Positions 50,414 through 58,403 of a DNA stretch of 64,000 bases are shown one piece after another (the stretch's first letter is position 1; every line of letters starts with the position of its first letter). This stretch comes from Desulforamulus putei DSM 12395 (GTDB taxonomy: Bacteria; Bacillota; Desulfotomaculia; Desulfotomaculales; Desulfotomaculaceae): contig NZ_FQUY01000001.1 in the NCBI RefSeq assembly GCF_900129195.1, positions 1-64,000 on the forward strand, given 5' to 3'. Below the pieces are notes generated by a model. It was not told where the DNA came from and did no database searches. It worked only from the letters and a program-made list of their open reading frames with translations. The position numbers and the translations under genes are program-made.

Positions 50414-51709
50414 ATGAGGGGATTGTATGAAGCTCTGATGAGCGCCTCCAGGGCCCACGCCAGATGGGAACTGGAAATGTCCAACAACATTATCAGAAGC
50501 AGAAAACATTTGCTCATTTTATTCATCATGATGCTGCCCTTGATAATCCCGGCTATCGGCCATGCCGCTGATCTGCCGTCCTTCCTGGGAGGCAAAAGCG
50601 CCTTTGGACCGTCGCACTTTACACCCTTTATGTTCTACGGTTCCATGGCCGTAGGTGTTTGCGCCGGCTTAATTACCGGTTGTATCGGTGCCGGCGGCGG
50701 TTTCGTTATCACCCCTGCTCTGATGAGCCTAGGCGTGAAAGGGATCCTGGCTGTAGGTACCGACCAGTTCCACATTTTTGCCAAGGCCATCATGGGTACC
50801 GTCATTCACAAAAAACTTGGCAACGTCAACGTATCTCTGGTCATTGCCTTCCTGATCGGTTCCGGCATCGGGGTCACCGGCGGCGGTACCCTGAACCGGG
50901 CCCTGTTTAACGCCAACCCTGTCTTAAGCGACTTTGTGATCAGTACCGTTTACGTGGTTATCTTAGGTTTCCTGGGCTTCTACTCCCTGTATGACTTTAT
51001 TACCACCAGGGGTAAAGTGGCCAAAGCAGCCAAAGGAGATGCCCACGGCGGCCCCATCGGGATGACCAAATTGGCCATCAAACTGCAGAGCATTAACCTG
51101 GCCCCCATGATTAAGTTCGACGAAGACATCACCCCCGGCGGACGTAAGATTTCCGGTTGGTTCGTAGCGCTGTGCGGCTGCGTCACCGGTTTCCTGGCCG
51201 CCATCATGGGCGTGGGCGGCGGCTTCGTAACCTTCCCGATGTTTGTCTACGGCCTGGGCGTATCCTCCTTCACCACCGTGGGTACCGATATCCTGCAGAT
51301 TATCTTCACCGCCGGTTACAGCTCCATCGCCCAGTACGCCATCTACGGCTACATCTTCTACACCCTGGCCATGGGGATGCTGGTGGGCTCCCTGCTGGGG
51401 ATCCAAATCGGCGCAGCCACCACCAAGGTGGTTCCCGGCATCTACATCAGAGCCTTTTACGCCATCGCCATCCTGGCCGGCTTCGTAAACAGAGCCTTTG
51501 CCCTGCCGGAGAAAATGGCTCAAATGGGCTATATTAAAATGACTCCCGAAACCGGCAAATTACTGGCTGATATCGGCGCCTGGATCTTCTTCGGGTTGGT
51601 CATCCTCTTCGCAGGCTGGATCATCATCAGCTTTATCCGCGGCATTCCTGCCTTGCGAGCGGAAACCGCAAATACCGTCGTAACGGAAGGGAAAGGAGTG
51701 GGCCATTAA
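50414..51709 (+). CDS. TauE/SafE-type sulfite/anion permease, copy 2
   Basis: This 431-aa protein is nearly identical to the copy at 46404 along most of its length, including the odd N-terminus MRGLYEALMSASRAHARWEL and both Gly-rich TauE motifs. It differs mainly by a short insertion after ITTRGKVAKAAKGDAHGG and in the last 30 residues. The DNA is also very similar but richer in G/C-ending codons. It overlaps the start of the partner gene. Selection for two expressed copies suggests a dosage or specialisation benefit. Confidence 0.85.
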   Translation: MRGLYEALMSASRAHARWELEMSNNIIRSRKHLLILFIMMLPLIIPAIGHAADLPSFLGGKSAFGPSHFTPFMFYGSMAVGVCAGLITGCIGAGGGFVITPALMSLGVKGILAVGTDQFHIFAKAIMGTVIHKKLGNVNVSLVIAFLIGSGIGVTGGGTLNRALFNANPVLSDFVISTVYVVILGFLGFYSLYDFITTRGKVAKAAKGDAHGGPIGMTKLAIKLQSINLAPMIKFDEDITPGGRKISGWFVALCGCVTGFLAAIMGVGGGFVTFPMFVYGLGVSSFTTVGTDILQIIFTAGYSSIAQYAIYGYIFYTLAMGMLVGSLLGIQIGAATTKVVPGIYIRAFYAIAILAGFVNRAFALPEKMAQMGYIKMTPETGKLLADIGAWIFFGLVILFAGWIIISFIRGIPALRAETANTVVTEGKGVGH

Positions 51710-52425
51710 TGATAAGAGACAGCAAAGCCTTTTGGATCGGCATCCTCATGTTGCTATCCTTCTGCGGGATCTACGTCTATATGATGAGCCCGTCCTTCGG
51801 CAACGGCAGAAACGGGCTGGAGTTTGCCGATGACATGTTTAACTCTATCTCCAAGGGTTCCGCCCAGGCCGTTGTTTTTGGTGAAATCAAAAAAGCTGAA
51901 AAATGGAACGGCACCGCCATTGAGGTGAACCTGAAGTGCAAGGACGAAGCCCAGGCCGGGAGATGGTCAGCTGCCCTGCAAAAGGTGGACGGCGCTGAAA
52001 TAATGGTGGATAAGGAGAAAATCGCCCTCAAGACCGACCTTGGCAAACTGCTGGCCAACATTTCAGAAGACTGCAAGGCCATGTATGAGAATAAAGGCGA
52101 TGTTGTGCAGGCCAAATACAACACTGATCCCAGGGATGCCACCAACCGGTGGTACAGCATCACCAAGTCCATCGCCAAGGAATTAGAAAAGAAGCAGCAG
52201 TTTAAGGAATCCATTTACCTGCAAACCTTCCAGAAGAAGGTTATCGAGCCGGCCTACAACTACTACGGTGTTGAGACTAAGTTTGTCAAAGACAATAAAG
52301 GTGTGATGACCTTCATGCTGGTCTTCTACCTGGTCTACACCATCTGGTACGGTTTCGCCATCTACTACATCTGCGTAGGTCTCGGTATCACCATGACCAA
52401 GGCGGCTAAAAAATCTGAGGCATAG
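51709..52425 (+). CDS. 238-aa two-pass membrane protein of unknown function, copy 2
   Basis: This is a paralogue of 47690-48406 with the same length and ends (MIRDSKAFWIGI, MMSPSFGNGRNGLEF, DPRDATNRWYSITK, GVMTFMLVFYLVYTIWYGFAIYY). The central domain is more diverged (about two thirds identical by eye) than the permease. It is read directly after the permease with a TAATG overlap. Confidence 0.75.
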   Translation: MIRDSKAFWIGILMLLSFCGIYVYMMSPSFGNGRNGLEFADDMFNSISKGSAQAVVFGEIKKAEKWNGTAIEVNLKCKDEAQAGRWSAALQKVDGAEIMVDKEKIALKTDLGKLLANISEDCKAMYENKGDVVQAKYNTDPRDATNRWYSITKSIAKELEKKQQFKESIYLQTFQKKVIEPAYNYYGVETKFVKDNKGVMTFMLVFYLVYTIWYGFAIYYICVGLGITMTKAAKKSEA

Positions 52426-52435
52426 CGCCTTTCAC

Positions 52436-52468
52436 AAAAAACACCCCTCTCTGCCGGGGTGTTTTTTT
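52436..52468. terminator. Bidirectional terminator between unit 2 and the ACR3-like gene
   Basis: aaaaaacacccc / ggggtgttttttt around 8 bases. A/T runs flank both sides, so it can end both the plus-strand unit and the minus-strand gene at 52518. Confidence 0.9.
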
Positions 52469-52517
52469 GCCTTTTCAAGGATGTAAGATGACAGGTTAAA
52501 ATTGAATACAATACGTT

Positions 52518-53519
52518 TTAATTTGCTTGTTTATAGGGCAGGCCGGACCAAAGGATCTGGATCCGGTGCGATAGCTTGTAATAAGTGGCCATAAAGATGA
52601 CCTGCACCAGGGGCATGATGGCCACCACCACCACTGTAAGGGGAGAGAAGAACAGCACCGCAATGGCCAGCGAGATGGCCAGGTTTTTCCCGGCAATGCT
52701 GAAGGAGACGGCTGCCATGTCCTGGTAACCCAGGTTCAGCAGGCGCGACAGCCCGGCTGAAAGGGCGAAAAGTGTCGGGTAAAAGAATAAAGCCGGTACA
52801 ATCAGTTTTAAGAGATAATCGGGGTGCTGTACCAGTTGGCGTGATTGGGCGGATAACGAAATAAAAAATAACACGTACATACCAAGGGAAGAAACCGCCG
52901 GGAAATTCGGTTTGATCTGTAGAAAGAATTCCCGGCCATATTTTTTTAATATAATAGAACGGGTTATTGTCCCCAGCAGCATGGGGATCACAATAATGGA
53001 AACCACCGTTTTCATCATCCCCAACGGGTCGATAGGCACGTATTTCCCTGCCAGCAGCGTCATCCAGAATGGGATCAAAAAAATCCCCGTCAGGTAACTT
53101 AAGGTCGTTACCAGCAGAGCCACCGGAACGCTGCCCCGGGACATGCCGGTCCAGGTTACCACCATACCGGCACAGGGAACCGTACCGATTAAAATGAGTC
53201 CCACGGCAAATTCAGGGTAGGAAGACAAAAAGGTATTGGCCAGCAGAAAAGCCAGCAGGGGGGAGATGGTAAAGTTAACCCCAATGGCCAAGGCAATGAC
53301 TTTAAAGCGTGTCAAAGCCTGTTTTAGTTCGGCGAACTCCAGGCCAATCATCATCGGGTAAAGCATAACGAACAGGCAGGCCGGGGAGAAGGGCTGCAGC
53401 ACACGCCCCACACCGGGATAAAGGTAACCAAACAAGGTGGAAAAACAGATTACACTAACTAAAACCCTTATTACATTACGATTGATAAAATGAGTAAATG
53501 TAAAAAAAAGATTTGACAT
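52518..53519 (-). CDS. ACR3/bile-acid-symporter-type transporter (arsenite efflux candidate)
   Basis: This 333-aa membrane protein has about ten hydrophobic segments. It carries the BASS/ACR3 pattern: MLYPMMIGLEFAELKQAL, LIGTVPCAGMVVTWTGMSRG (with the Cys of ACR3 transporters) and SFSIAGKNLAISLAIAVLFF. ACR3 proteins export arsenite; related BASS members carry organic anions, so the arsenite call is provisional. No arsR or arsC is adjacent. Confidence 0.75.
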   Translation of the reverse strand: MSNLFFTFTHFINRNVIRVLVSVICFSTLFGYLYPGVGRVLQPFSPACLFVMLYPMMIGLEFAELKQALTRFKVIALAIGVNFTISPLLAFLLANTFLSSYPEFAVGLILIGTVPCAGMVVTWTGMSRGSVPVALLVTTLSYLTGIFLIPFWMTLLAGKYVPIDPLGMMKTVVSIIVIPMLLGTITRSIILKKYGREFFLQIKPNFPAVSSLGMYVLFFISLSAQSRQLVQHPDYLLKLIVPALFFYPTLFALSAGLSRLLNLGYQDMAAVSFSIAGKNLAISLAIAVLFFSPLTVVVVAIMPLVQVIFMATYYKLSHRIQILWSGLPYKQAN

Positions 53520-53713
53520 ATCCTCACCGGCTTATATTTTTAGTATTCTAAACTTTATTGTACGATACATAATCAGCCTTGTGTAGTCAAATAATGGCAC
53601 TTGGTACCTGAGTTATTAAGTTATTGAAGCGGAGGGTTAAAAATTTACAGCGCAGACGGTATTTGATAAGATGGAACTGTAGTTTCTATATATATTGTTT
53701 TTGAGGTGAATGT

Positions 53714-55036
53714 ATGGATTTATTCAGTTCATCCAGAATGAGCTTGCAGGCGGCGCCCCTGGCTGAAAGGATGCGCCCACGGAACCTGGATGACTTTATC
53801 GGGCAGGAACATATCGTGGGCAAGGGCAAATTGCTGCGCCGGGCCATTGAAGCGGACAAGTTGGGATCCATCATACTCTACGGCCCGCCGGGGACCGGCA
53901 AAACCACACTGGCTACCATTATATCAGAAATGACCGCTGCCAATTTTGTTAAAATTAATGCCGTATCGGCTGGGGTCGCTGAAATCAGGACCGAGATTCA
54001 AAGGGCCAGAGATAACTTGAACTACTATGGCAAAAGGACCATCTTTTTTATAGATGAAATTCATTCTTTAAAACGAGGGGCCCAGCAGGACTGTTTGTTG
54101 GAAGCGGTGGAGAAGGGAGAAGTCATCCTGATCGGGGCCACCACAGAAAACCCCTATTTTGAGCTGAACGGTGCGCTGTTAAGCCGGTCGCGCATTTTCC
54201 GGTTGACAGAGCATCGTGAAGAGGACTTGCGCCGACTTATTCAGCGTGCCCTGGCAGACGAAGAAAAGGGTTTAGGGATGTACAAAGTAAAGCTGGATGA
54301 GGAAGCCGTACAGCACTTCATCAATATTTCCGGCGGGGACGCCCGAAATGTTTTAAATGCTTTGGAGCTTGCTGTTTTATCAACCGCCCCGGCCCAAGAC
54401 GGTTTCCGGCACATTACCCTGGAGGTGGCGGAGGACTCCACCCAGCAAAGATACATCCGCTATGATAAATCAGGCGACAACCATTATGATGTAATATCCG
54501 CTTTTATAAAGAGTATCCGGGGCTCAGACCCGGACGCGGCGCTCCATTATTACGCCCGCATGACAGCGGCGGGAGAAGATCAGCGTTTTATTGTTCGCCG
54601 GTTAATTGTTCATGCATCCGAAGATATCGGTATGGCCGATCCCCAGGCCATGCTGATGGCCCATGCGGCATGGAACGCCCTGGAAACCGTCGGCATGCCC
54701 GAAGCCCGCATCCCCATTGCCCAGTGTATTATTTATCTGGCCACTGCCCCCAAAAGTAACAGTGTTATCTGTGCCATTGATAAAGCCCTGGAGGACATTA
54801 AAAAGAAGCCCATCGGCAGCGTGCCGCCTCACCTAAGAGACACCCATTACCGGGGCGCCAGGGAATTGGGGCATACCGGCTACAAATATCCCCATGACTA
54901 CCCGGGTCATTATGTGGAACAGCAATATATGCCCGATGAACTGCAGGGCGTGATCTACTACAGGCCCGGCGACCAGGGAAAGGAAAAATGTATAAAAAAT
55001 AATCTCCCTAAAAATGTCAAAGGAATAACGGGTTAA
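53714..55036 (+). CDS. rarA: Replication-associated recombination ATPase RarA (MgsA)
   Basis: This 440-aa AAA+ clamp-loader-like ATPase acts at stalled forks. It has [16 protein letters not shown], Walker [11 protein letters not shown] (about 54-63), Walker [11 protein letters not shown], sensor-1 [14 protein letters not shown], and an MgsA C-terminal domain ([20 protein letters not shown] onwards, ending YRPGDQGKE). The ATG has gaggtga upstream. Length and motifs are normal. Confidence 0.94.
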   Translation: MDLFSSSRMSLQAAPLAERMRPRNLDDFIGQEHIVGKGKLLRRAIEADKLGSIILYGPPGTGKTTLATIISEMTAANFVKINAVSAGVAEIRTEIQRARDNLNYYGKRTIFFIDEIHSLKRGAQQDCLLEAVEKGEVILIGATTENPYFELNGALLSRSRIFRLTEHREEDLRRLIQRALADEEKGLGMYKVKLDEEAVQHFINISGGDARNVLNALELAVLSTAPAQDGFRHITLEVAEDSTQQRYIRYDKSGDNHYDVISAFIKSIRGSDPDAALHYYARMTAAGEDQRFIVRRLIVHASEDIGMADPQAMLMAHAAWNALETVGMPEARIPIAQCIIYLATAPKSNSVICAIDKALEDIKKKPIGSVPPHLRDTHYRGARELGHTGYKYPHDYPGHYVEQQYMPDELQGVIYYRPGDQGKEKCIKNNLPKNVKGITG

Positions 55037-55086
55037 ATGGAGAATTATTGCCATATAACCTATTACAACCTGAAGGGGGATGCGGG

Positions 55087-55842
55087 TTGAGCGAATTGGC
55101 GAACCAGGCAATTAAGCTGGCCAAACGGCAGGCCCAACTGGCCTATTTGGATATCACGGAGCGAGAAGTGCAGATTATGGTCGCTCATAAGGACCTGTTC
55201 ACCAGGGAAGCGGACCGGACGGTGGATAACTTTTATAGACATGTGCTGAATTTCCCCTACCTGAAGGAACTGATTGCCAAATACAGCACCGTGGACCGTT
55301 TAAAAGAGACGCAGAAGCAATATTTTATTTCCCTGTGCGATCCCATTGACGAAGAGTACATTGCAAGAAGGCTGGCCATCGGCAAGAAACACCAGCAAAT
55401 CGGACTGTATCCCAAATGGTATTTGGGGTCCTATCAAATTTATAACGCAGAAATCCAGCGTATCCTGGCTAACCATCACGGCAGCTGTGCCGAAGCCTAC
55501 GCCGAGGCCTTGGTGGCCTTTTTAAAAAGGCTGAACCTGGATATGCAGCTGGCCATTGAAAACTATATTCTGGATCAACTGCAGCAATTAATCTCCTTCC
55601 AGCAGGACATTGGTTCGGTGGCTGAGATCATTGACGACATTGCCGAGCAGACCAACATGCTGTCCCTGAACGCCTCTATTGAGGCGGCCAGGGCAGGGGA
55701 CCATGGCCGCACCTTTGCGGTGGTGGCTCAGGAAGTAAGAAAACTGGCCGAGAGGTCTTCCCAGTCTGCCAAAGATATCGCACAAATGGTCATTTCCAAC
55801 CAGCAGGCCATTGAGAAAATGAAAAAATCAGCCGAAGAATAA
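55087..55842 (+). CDS. Short soluble globin-coupled sensor (HemAT-like) with reduced MCP signalling domain
   Basis: This 251-aa protein has a protoglobin/HemAT-type sensor domain (residues 20-170). The proximal His is H102 in [20 protein letters not shown], so it should bind haem and sense O2 or another gas. The C-terminal 80 residues are only the tip of a methyl-accepting signalling domain ([34 protein letters not shown]). HemAT proteins are usually about 430 aa, so the long coiled coil and methylation region are missing. No membrane segment. TTG 55087 has aaggggga 7 bases upstream; TTG 55048 has none. Confidence 0.82.
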   Translation: MSELANQAIKLAKRQAQLAYLDITEREVQIMVAHKDLFTREADRTVDNFYRHVLNFPYLKELIAKYSTVDRLKETQKQYFISLCDPIDEEYIARRLAIGKKHQQIGLYPKWYLGSYQIYNAEIQRILANHHGSCAEAYAEALVAFLKRLNLDMQLAIENYILDQLQQLISFQQDIGSVAEIIDDIAEQTNMLSLNASIEAARAGDHGRTFAVVAQEVRKLAERSSQSAKDIAQMVISNQQAIEKMKKSAEE

Positions 55843-55870
55843 CGCTTGCTTTGTCAATCGGTTTGGTGTA

Positions 55871-55902
55871 AAAGGGACAGACCACGGACCTGTCCCTTTT
55901 TG
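55871..55902 (+). terminator. Terminator of the globin-sensor gene
   Basis: aaagggacag pairs with ctgtcccttt around 9 bases, followed by TT. Confidence 0.88.
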
Positions 55903-55915
55903 GATCTGTTTTTCA

Positions 55916-56545
55916 TCATGCCTCTTCCGTCAAATGTACCCACTCTTCCAGATAATGATCCAGATCGGCTTTCCTTTGATTTAATTCCTCACTCAGTTTT
56001 AAATAAGCGGTATAGTCCCGTGAAATTTCCGGTTTAGCCAGTTCTCCTTCTATAGAAAGGATATCCTCTTCGCGGCTGATGAGGCTCTCCAGTTCTTCTA
56101 TTCTCTTTTGCCGCTTTCTTTCCTGCCTTTGCTGCTCTTTGCTCGCAAGATAATGCTGTTTCCCCGGTTGGGGTTTGAGCGGCGCCTTTTTCTCCCGGTC
56201 TTCTTCCGTTGATGTCAAAGGAAAAATGGATCTGTTTTTGTTTGGGCGCCGGAGCTTCCACTGATTCCATTTTCTCCAGCGCCTTCAGACGGCTCCGGGC
56301 ACTTTTGGCGGTGGCAGCCCGAACCATATTGCGTTGAATAAAATCCTGGGCCCGGTCTATTTCTTCCTGCTGCTTGTTTAAGCAGGGCTTCCTGCTGCCG
56401 GGCCTTGAGGTCGATAAAGCCGGAATAATTGGTTTTATAGGTTTTGGCAGTACCAAACTCCAGTTCTATAATTTTGCCGGCAACTTTATCTAAAAAGTAG
56501 CGGTCGTGGGAAACCACCAGGACCGCCCCGGGATAGGACTGCAGA
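55916..56545 (-). pseudogene. Decayed ABC-F ATPase gene, C-terminal remnant with two frameshifts
   Basis: Read on the minus strand from about 56545, the sequence gives LQSYPGAVLVVSHDRYFLD (the ABC H-loop) and ELEFGTAKTYKTNYSGF. Near 56390 the frame shifts and continues KQQEEIDRAQDFIQRNMV to QKQIHFSFD. Near 56215 it shifts again and ends with a Lys/Glu coiled-coil tail (EELESLISREEDIL). This is the C-terminal third of an ABC-F ribosome-associated ATPase. The Walker motifs and N-terminal two thirds are absent upstream of 56545. It is not expected to be functional. Confidence 0.85.
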
Positions 56546-56779
56546 TTATTACCTTAGGAGTACGAGCTATGGCACAGAAAAATCATTTTTGAATATCAAC
56601 GCTATGTTGCCGGCCATTTTTCCTGGCGGAAAAAGGGCGGCGTTTTTTATTATAATATGACGTGGATGTTGATTGCCATTAAAAAATAATCATGTTGTAT
56701 AATAATAATGTTACAAAGTATAAACCACAAGCGGGGTTTCTATCCAATACGTTGACGGAAAACCAGAGCCGCTAGCATT
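56546..56779. other. Spacer containing the deletion boundary of the ABC-F remnant
   Basis: No credible gene. An A/T-rich region with TATAAT-like boxes (for example at 56650-56670) precedes the methyltransferase gene. The abrupt loss of ABC-F homology near 56545 marks an old deletion or insertion edge. Confidence 0.45.
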
Positions 56780-56824
56780 TTGCCAGCTGTTCCGGTTTTA
56801 GAAAACAATAAAGGCGGTGAACCT

Positions 56825-57400
56825 GTGACACATGTATTTGATGCCAAGAAAATGGCAAAATTAGACAACCCGCGCAGAAAGGAAATTATTCCTCCCGATA
56901 AAATCATTGAACTCTTACAGCTAAAGGAAGGGGAAGTGGTTCTGGATTTAGGCTGCGGCATTGGTTACCTCACTTTACCGGCGGCCCAAAAAGTAGGTCC
57001 CCGTGGATTTGTTTTTGGGCTGGATATTCAGGAGGCCATGCTGGTGGAGGCTTTAGCCCGGAGCAGGCAAAACAACCTGCATCATATCGCCTGGGTTCTG
57101 ACCCCTCCCGACCACATCAGTTTACCGGCAGAAAGTGTGGACTGTGTAACCATGGTCATGGTAGCCCATGAAATACCCGACCTGGGGGCCATGCTGAAGG
57201 AATGCCGGCGAGTCCTGCGCCGGGGCGCGGGAATTGGCATTGTCGAATGGAACAACACCTTCACGGAGATGGGGCCGCCTTTGGAGCATCGGTTAAAAGC
57301 TGAGGCATTGATGCAAGTAATGCAACAGCAAGGCTTCACCTGCTTGGAAATCGTGGAACTTAGTGAGGCTGCCTATTTGTTCAAGGCAGTAAAAGGGTAA
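56825..57400 (+). CDS. Class I SAM-dependent methyltransferase (UbiE-like)
   Basis: This 191-aa protein has motif I VVLDLGCGIGYLTLPAA, motif II VFGLDIQEAML and the downstream VDCVTMVMVAHEIPDL and ECRRVLRRGAGIGIVEWN, matching type-11/25 methyltransferases. GTG 56825 has ggcggtga upstream; a TTG at 56780 has no RBS. The substrate is unknown. Confidence 0.82.
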   Translation: MTHVFDAKKMAKLDNPRRKEIIPPDKIIELLQLKEGEVVLDLGCGIGYLTLPAAQKVGPRGFVFGLDIQEAMLVEALARSRQNNLHHIAWVLTPPDHISLPAESVDCVTMVMVAHEIPDLGAMLKECRRVLRRGAGIGIVEWNNTFTEMGPPLEHRLKAEALMQVMQQQGFTCLEIVELSEAAYLFKAVKG

Positions 57401-57446
57401 GGGATGGGAATAAAAACAAATCATAAAAGACATAAATTTTTCAGTA

Positions 57447-57468
57447 GAGCCGCCCGGCAGGGCGGCTC
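57447..57468. terminator. G/C-rich hairpin between convergent genes
   Basis: gagccgccc / gggcggctc around 4 bases. Neither strand has a clear T run, so termination is uncertain. Confidence 0.45.
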
Positions 57469-57472
57469 ATGT

Positions 57473-57751
57473 TTAGGGTTCAAAACTTTGCGTCAATTGC
57501 AGTTTGCGAGCCCTGGTCATTCCTTTGATTACCTTCTCCCGGGACAGGGCCTGGCCCTTTGTATACCCTGCCTCGAAATAGACCAGCTTTACCGGCAACC
57601 TGCCACGGGTAAATTTGCTGGCCTTTCCCTGCCGGTGCATTGCCAACCGGCGCTTTAAATCATTGGTGATACCGGTATAAAGACATCCGTCGGAACATTC
57701 AAGCATATATACCATATATTCCTGACCTGGATTTGTATTGCACTCACCCAA
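57473..57751 (-). CDS. GIY-YIG nuclease-family protein (YhbQ/YazA-like)
   Basis: This 92-aa single-domain protein has YMVYMLECSDGCLYTGITND (GIY-YIG variant YMV...YTG), RRLAMHRQGKASKFTRGR and LVYFEAGYTKGQALSREKVIKGM, the arrangement of UPF0213 proteins. In other bacteria such proteins are linked to DNA end processing, without a settled role. The length is normal. Confidence 0.88.
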   Translation of the reverse strand: MGECNTNPGQEYMVYMLECSDGCLYTGITNDLKRRLAMHRQGKASKFTRGRLPVKLVYFEAGYTKGQALSREKVIKGMTRARKLQLTQSFEP

Positions 57752-57878
57752 ATAAAATCACTTCTTTCTAAAAACTTGCCGTCAATTGATTTTACCAGAT
57801 CACCAAATCACTGTGTTACATTTTATAATACGCCTGTTATAAAAAAACATGAAGCGATAAAAGACAAAACAAACAAAA
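57752..57878. other. Spacer upstream of the GIY-YIG gene
   Basis: A/T-rich, with no gene or clear structure. Confidence 0.35.
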
Positions 57879-57920
57879 CCAAGGCCGGAGTTGTGTGTGC
57901 CGTCGGCCCTGGTTTTTTAT
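57879..57920 (-). terminator. Terminator of the 56-aa Cys-rich gene
   Basis: aaaaccaaggccgg pairs with cggccctggtttt with small mismatches and a loop rich in GT. On the minus strand gtttgtttt follows. Confidence 0.75.
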
Positions 57921-57945
57921 AAGTCCTTTTTAAAATTTAATATCG

Positions 57946-58116
57946 TTATTTTTTATCTTTAATCAGGTGTTCCTGTTGAGGACAGGCGCCTTTACATTTT
58001 CTGTAAAAGTTGTAACAGGTGAAGAATAACCATCCGACTTGTTTTTGCCCGGTCTCATAGTCCATTTTAGGTTCAATGGTAATTTCTTCGTTGATTTTTT
58101 CACAGAATTTTTCCAT
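57946..58116 (-). CDS. 56-aa Cys-rich small protein
   Basis: The ATG at 58116 has a near-perfect RBS (aaggaggtgacataa directly before it) and the frame runs 57 codons to TAA. The product is MEKFCEKINEE at the start, then WLFFTCYNFYRKCKGACPQQEH and KDKK (quoted in parts). Cys at 5, 34, 41 and 45 include C-x6-C-x3-C, compatible with metal or disulfide binding. The gene has its own terminator. I do not recognise a family, and it is short, but the RBS, frame and terminator together make it credible. Confidence 0.72.
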   Translation of the reverse strand: MEKFCEKINEEITIEPKMDYETGQKQVGWLFFTCYNFYRKCKGACPQQEHLIKDKK

Positions 58117-58403
58117 TTATGTCACCTCCTTAATTAACTAACTATATATGAATTATATTCCAAAAACAGTTATAGCACAACATGGTTGTCAAATAGTTCT
58201 AAATAATCATATTAATTAAGGAAAAAATAATAGAACAGGCCATGATCCGGTTTGTAGGAGTGACAGGTTTTTCAAGTTTACAGATTTAGCAGGAACAAAC
58301 CAGGGAGTCTAGAAAAACTATACTATTATTCATCCAGCAGAGAATTGTATTTGGTAGTTTTGTGTAAAATTATGGTAGATAACGGTGGAAAGGAATTGGC
58401 AGC
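58117..58403. other. A/T-rich region between divergent genes
   Basis: About 290 bases separate the 56-aa gene and the FAD-dehydrogenase gene. No second gene or RNA structure was seen. Confidence 0.4.

Noticed and set aside
44640-52470. Annotating the two transposase-like genes as insertion sequences
   Set aside because: I see no terminal inverted repeats or target duplications around either gene. Both share promoters and downstream genes in the same order, and the proposed catalytic Glu is absent.
52518-53519. Calling the transporter a confirmed arsenite efflux gene
   Set aside because: The ACR3-like Cys motif is suggestive, but no arsR, arsC or other arsenic gene is adjacent, and BASS-family members carry other anions.
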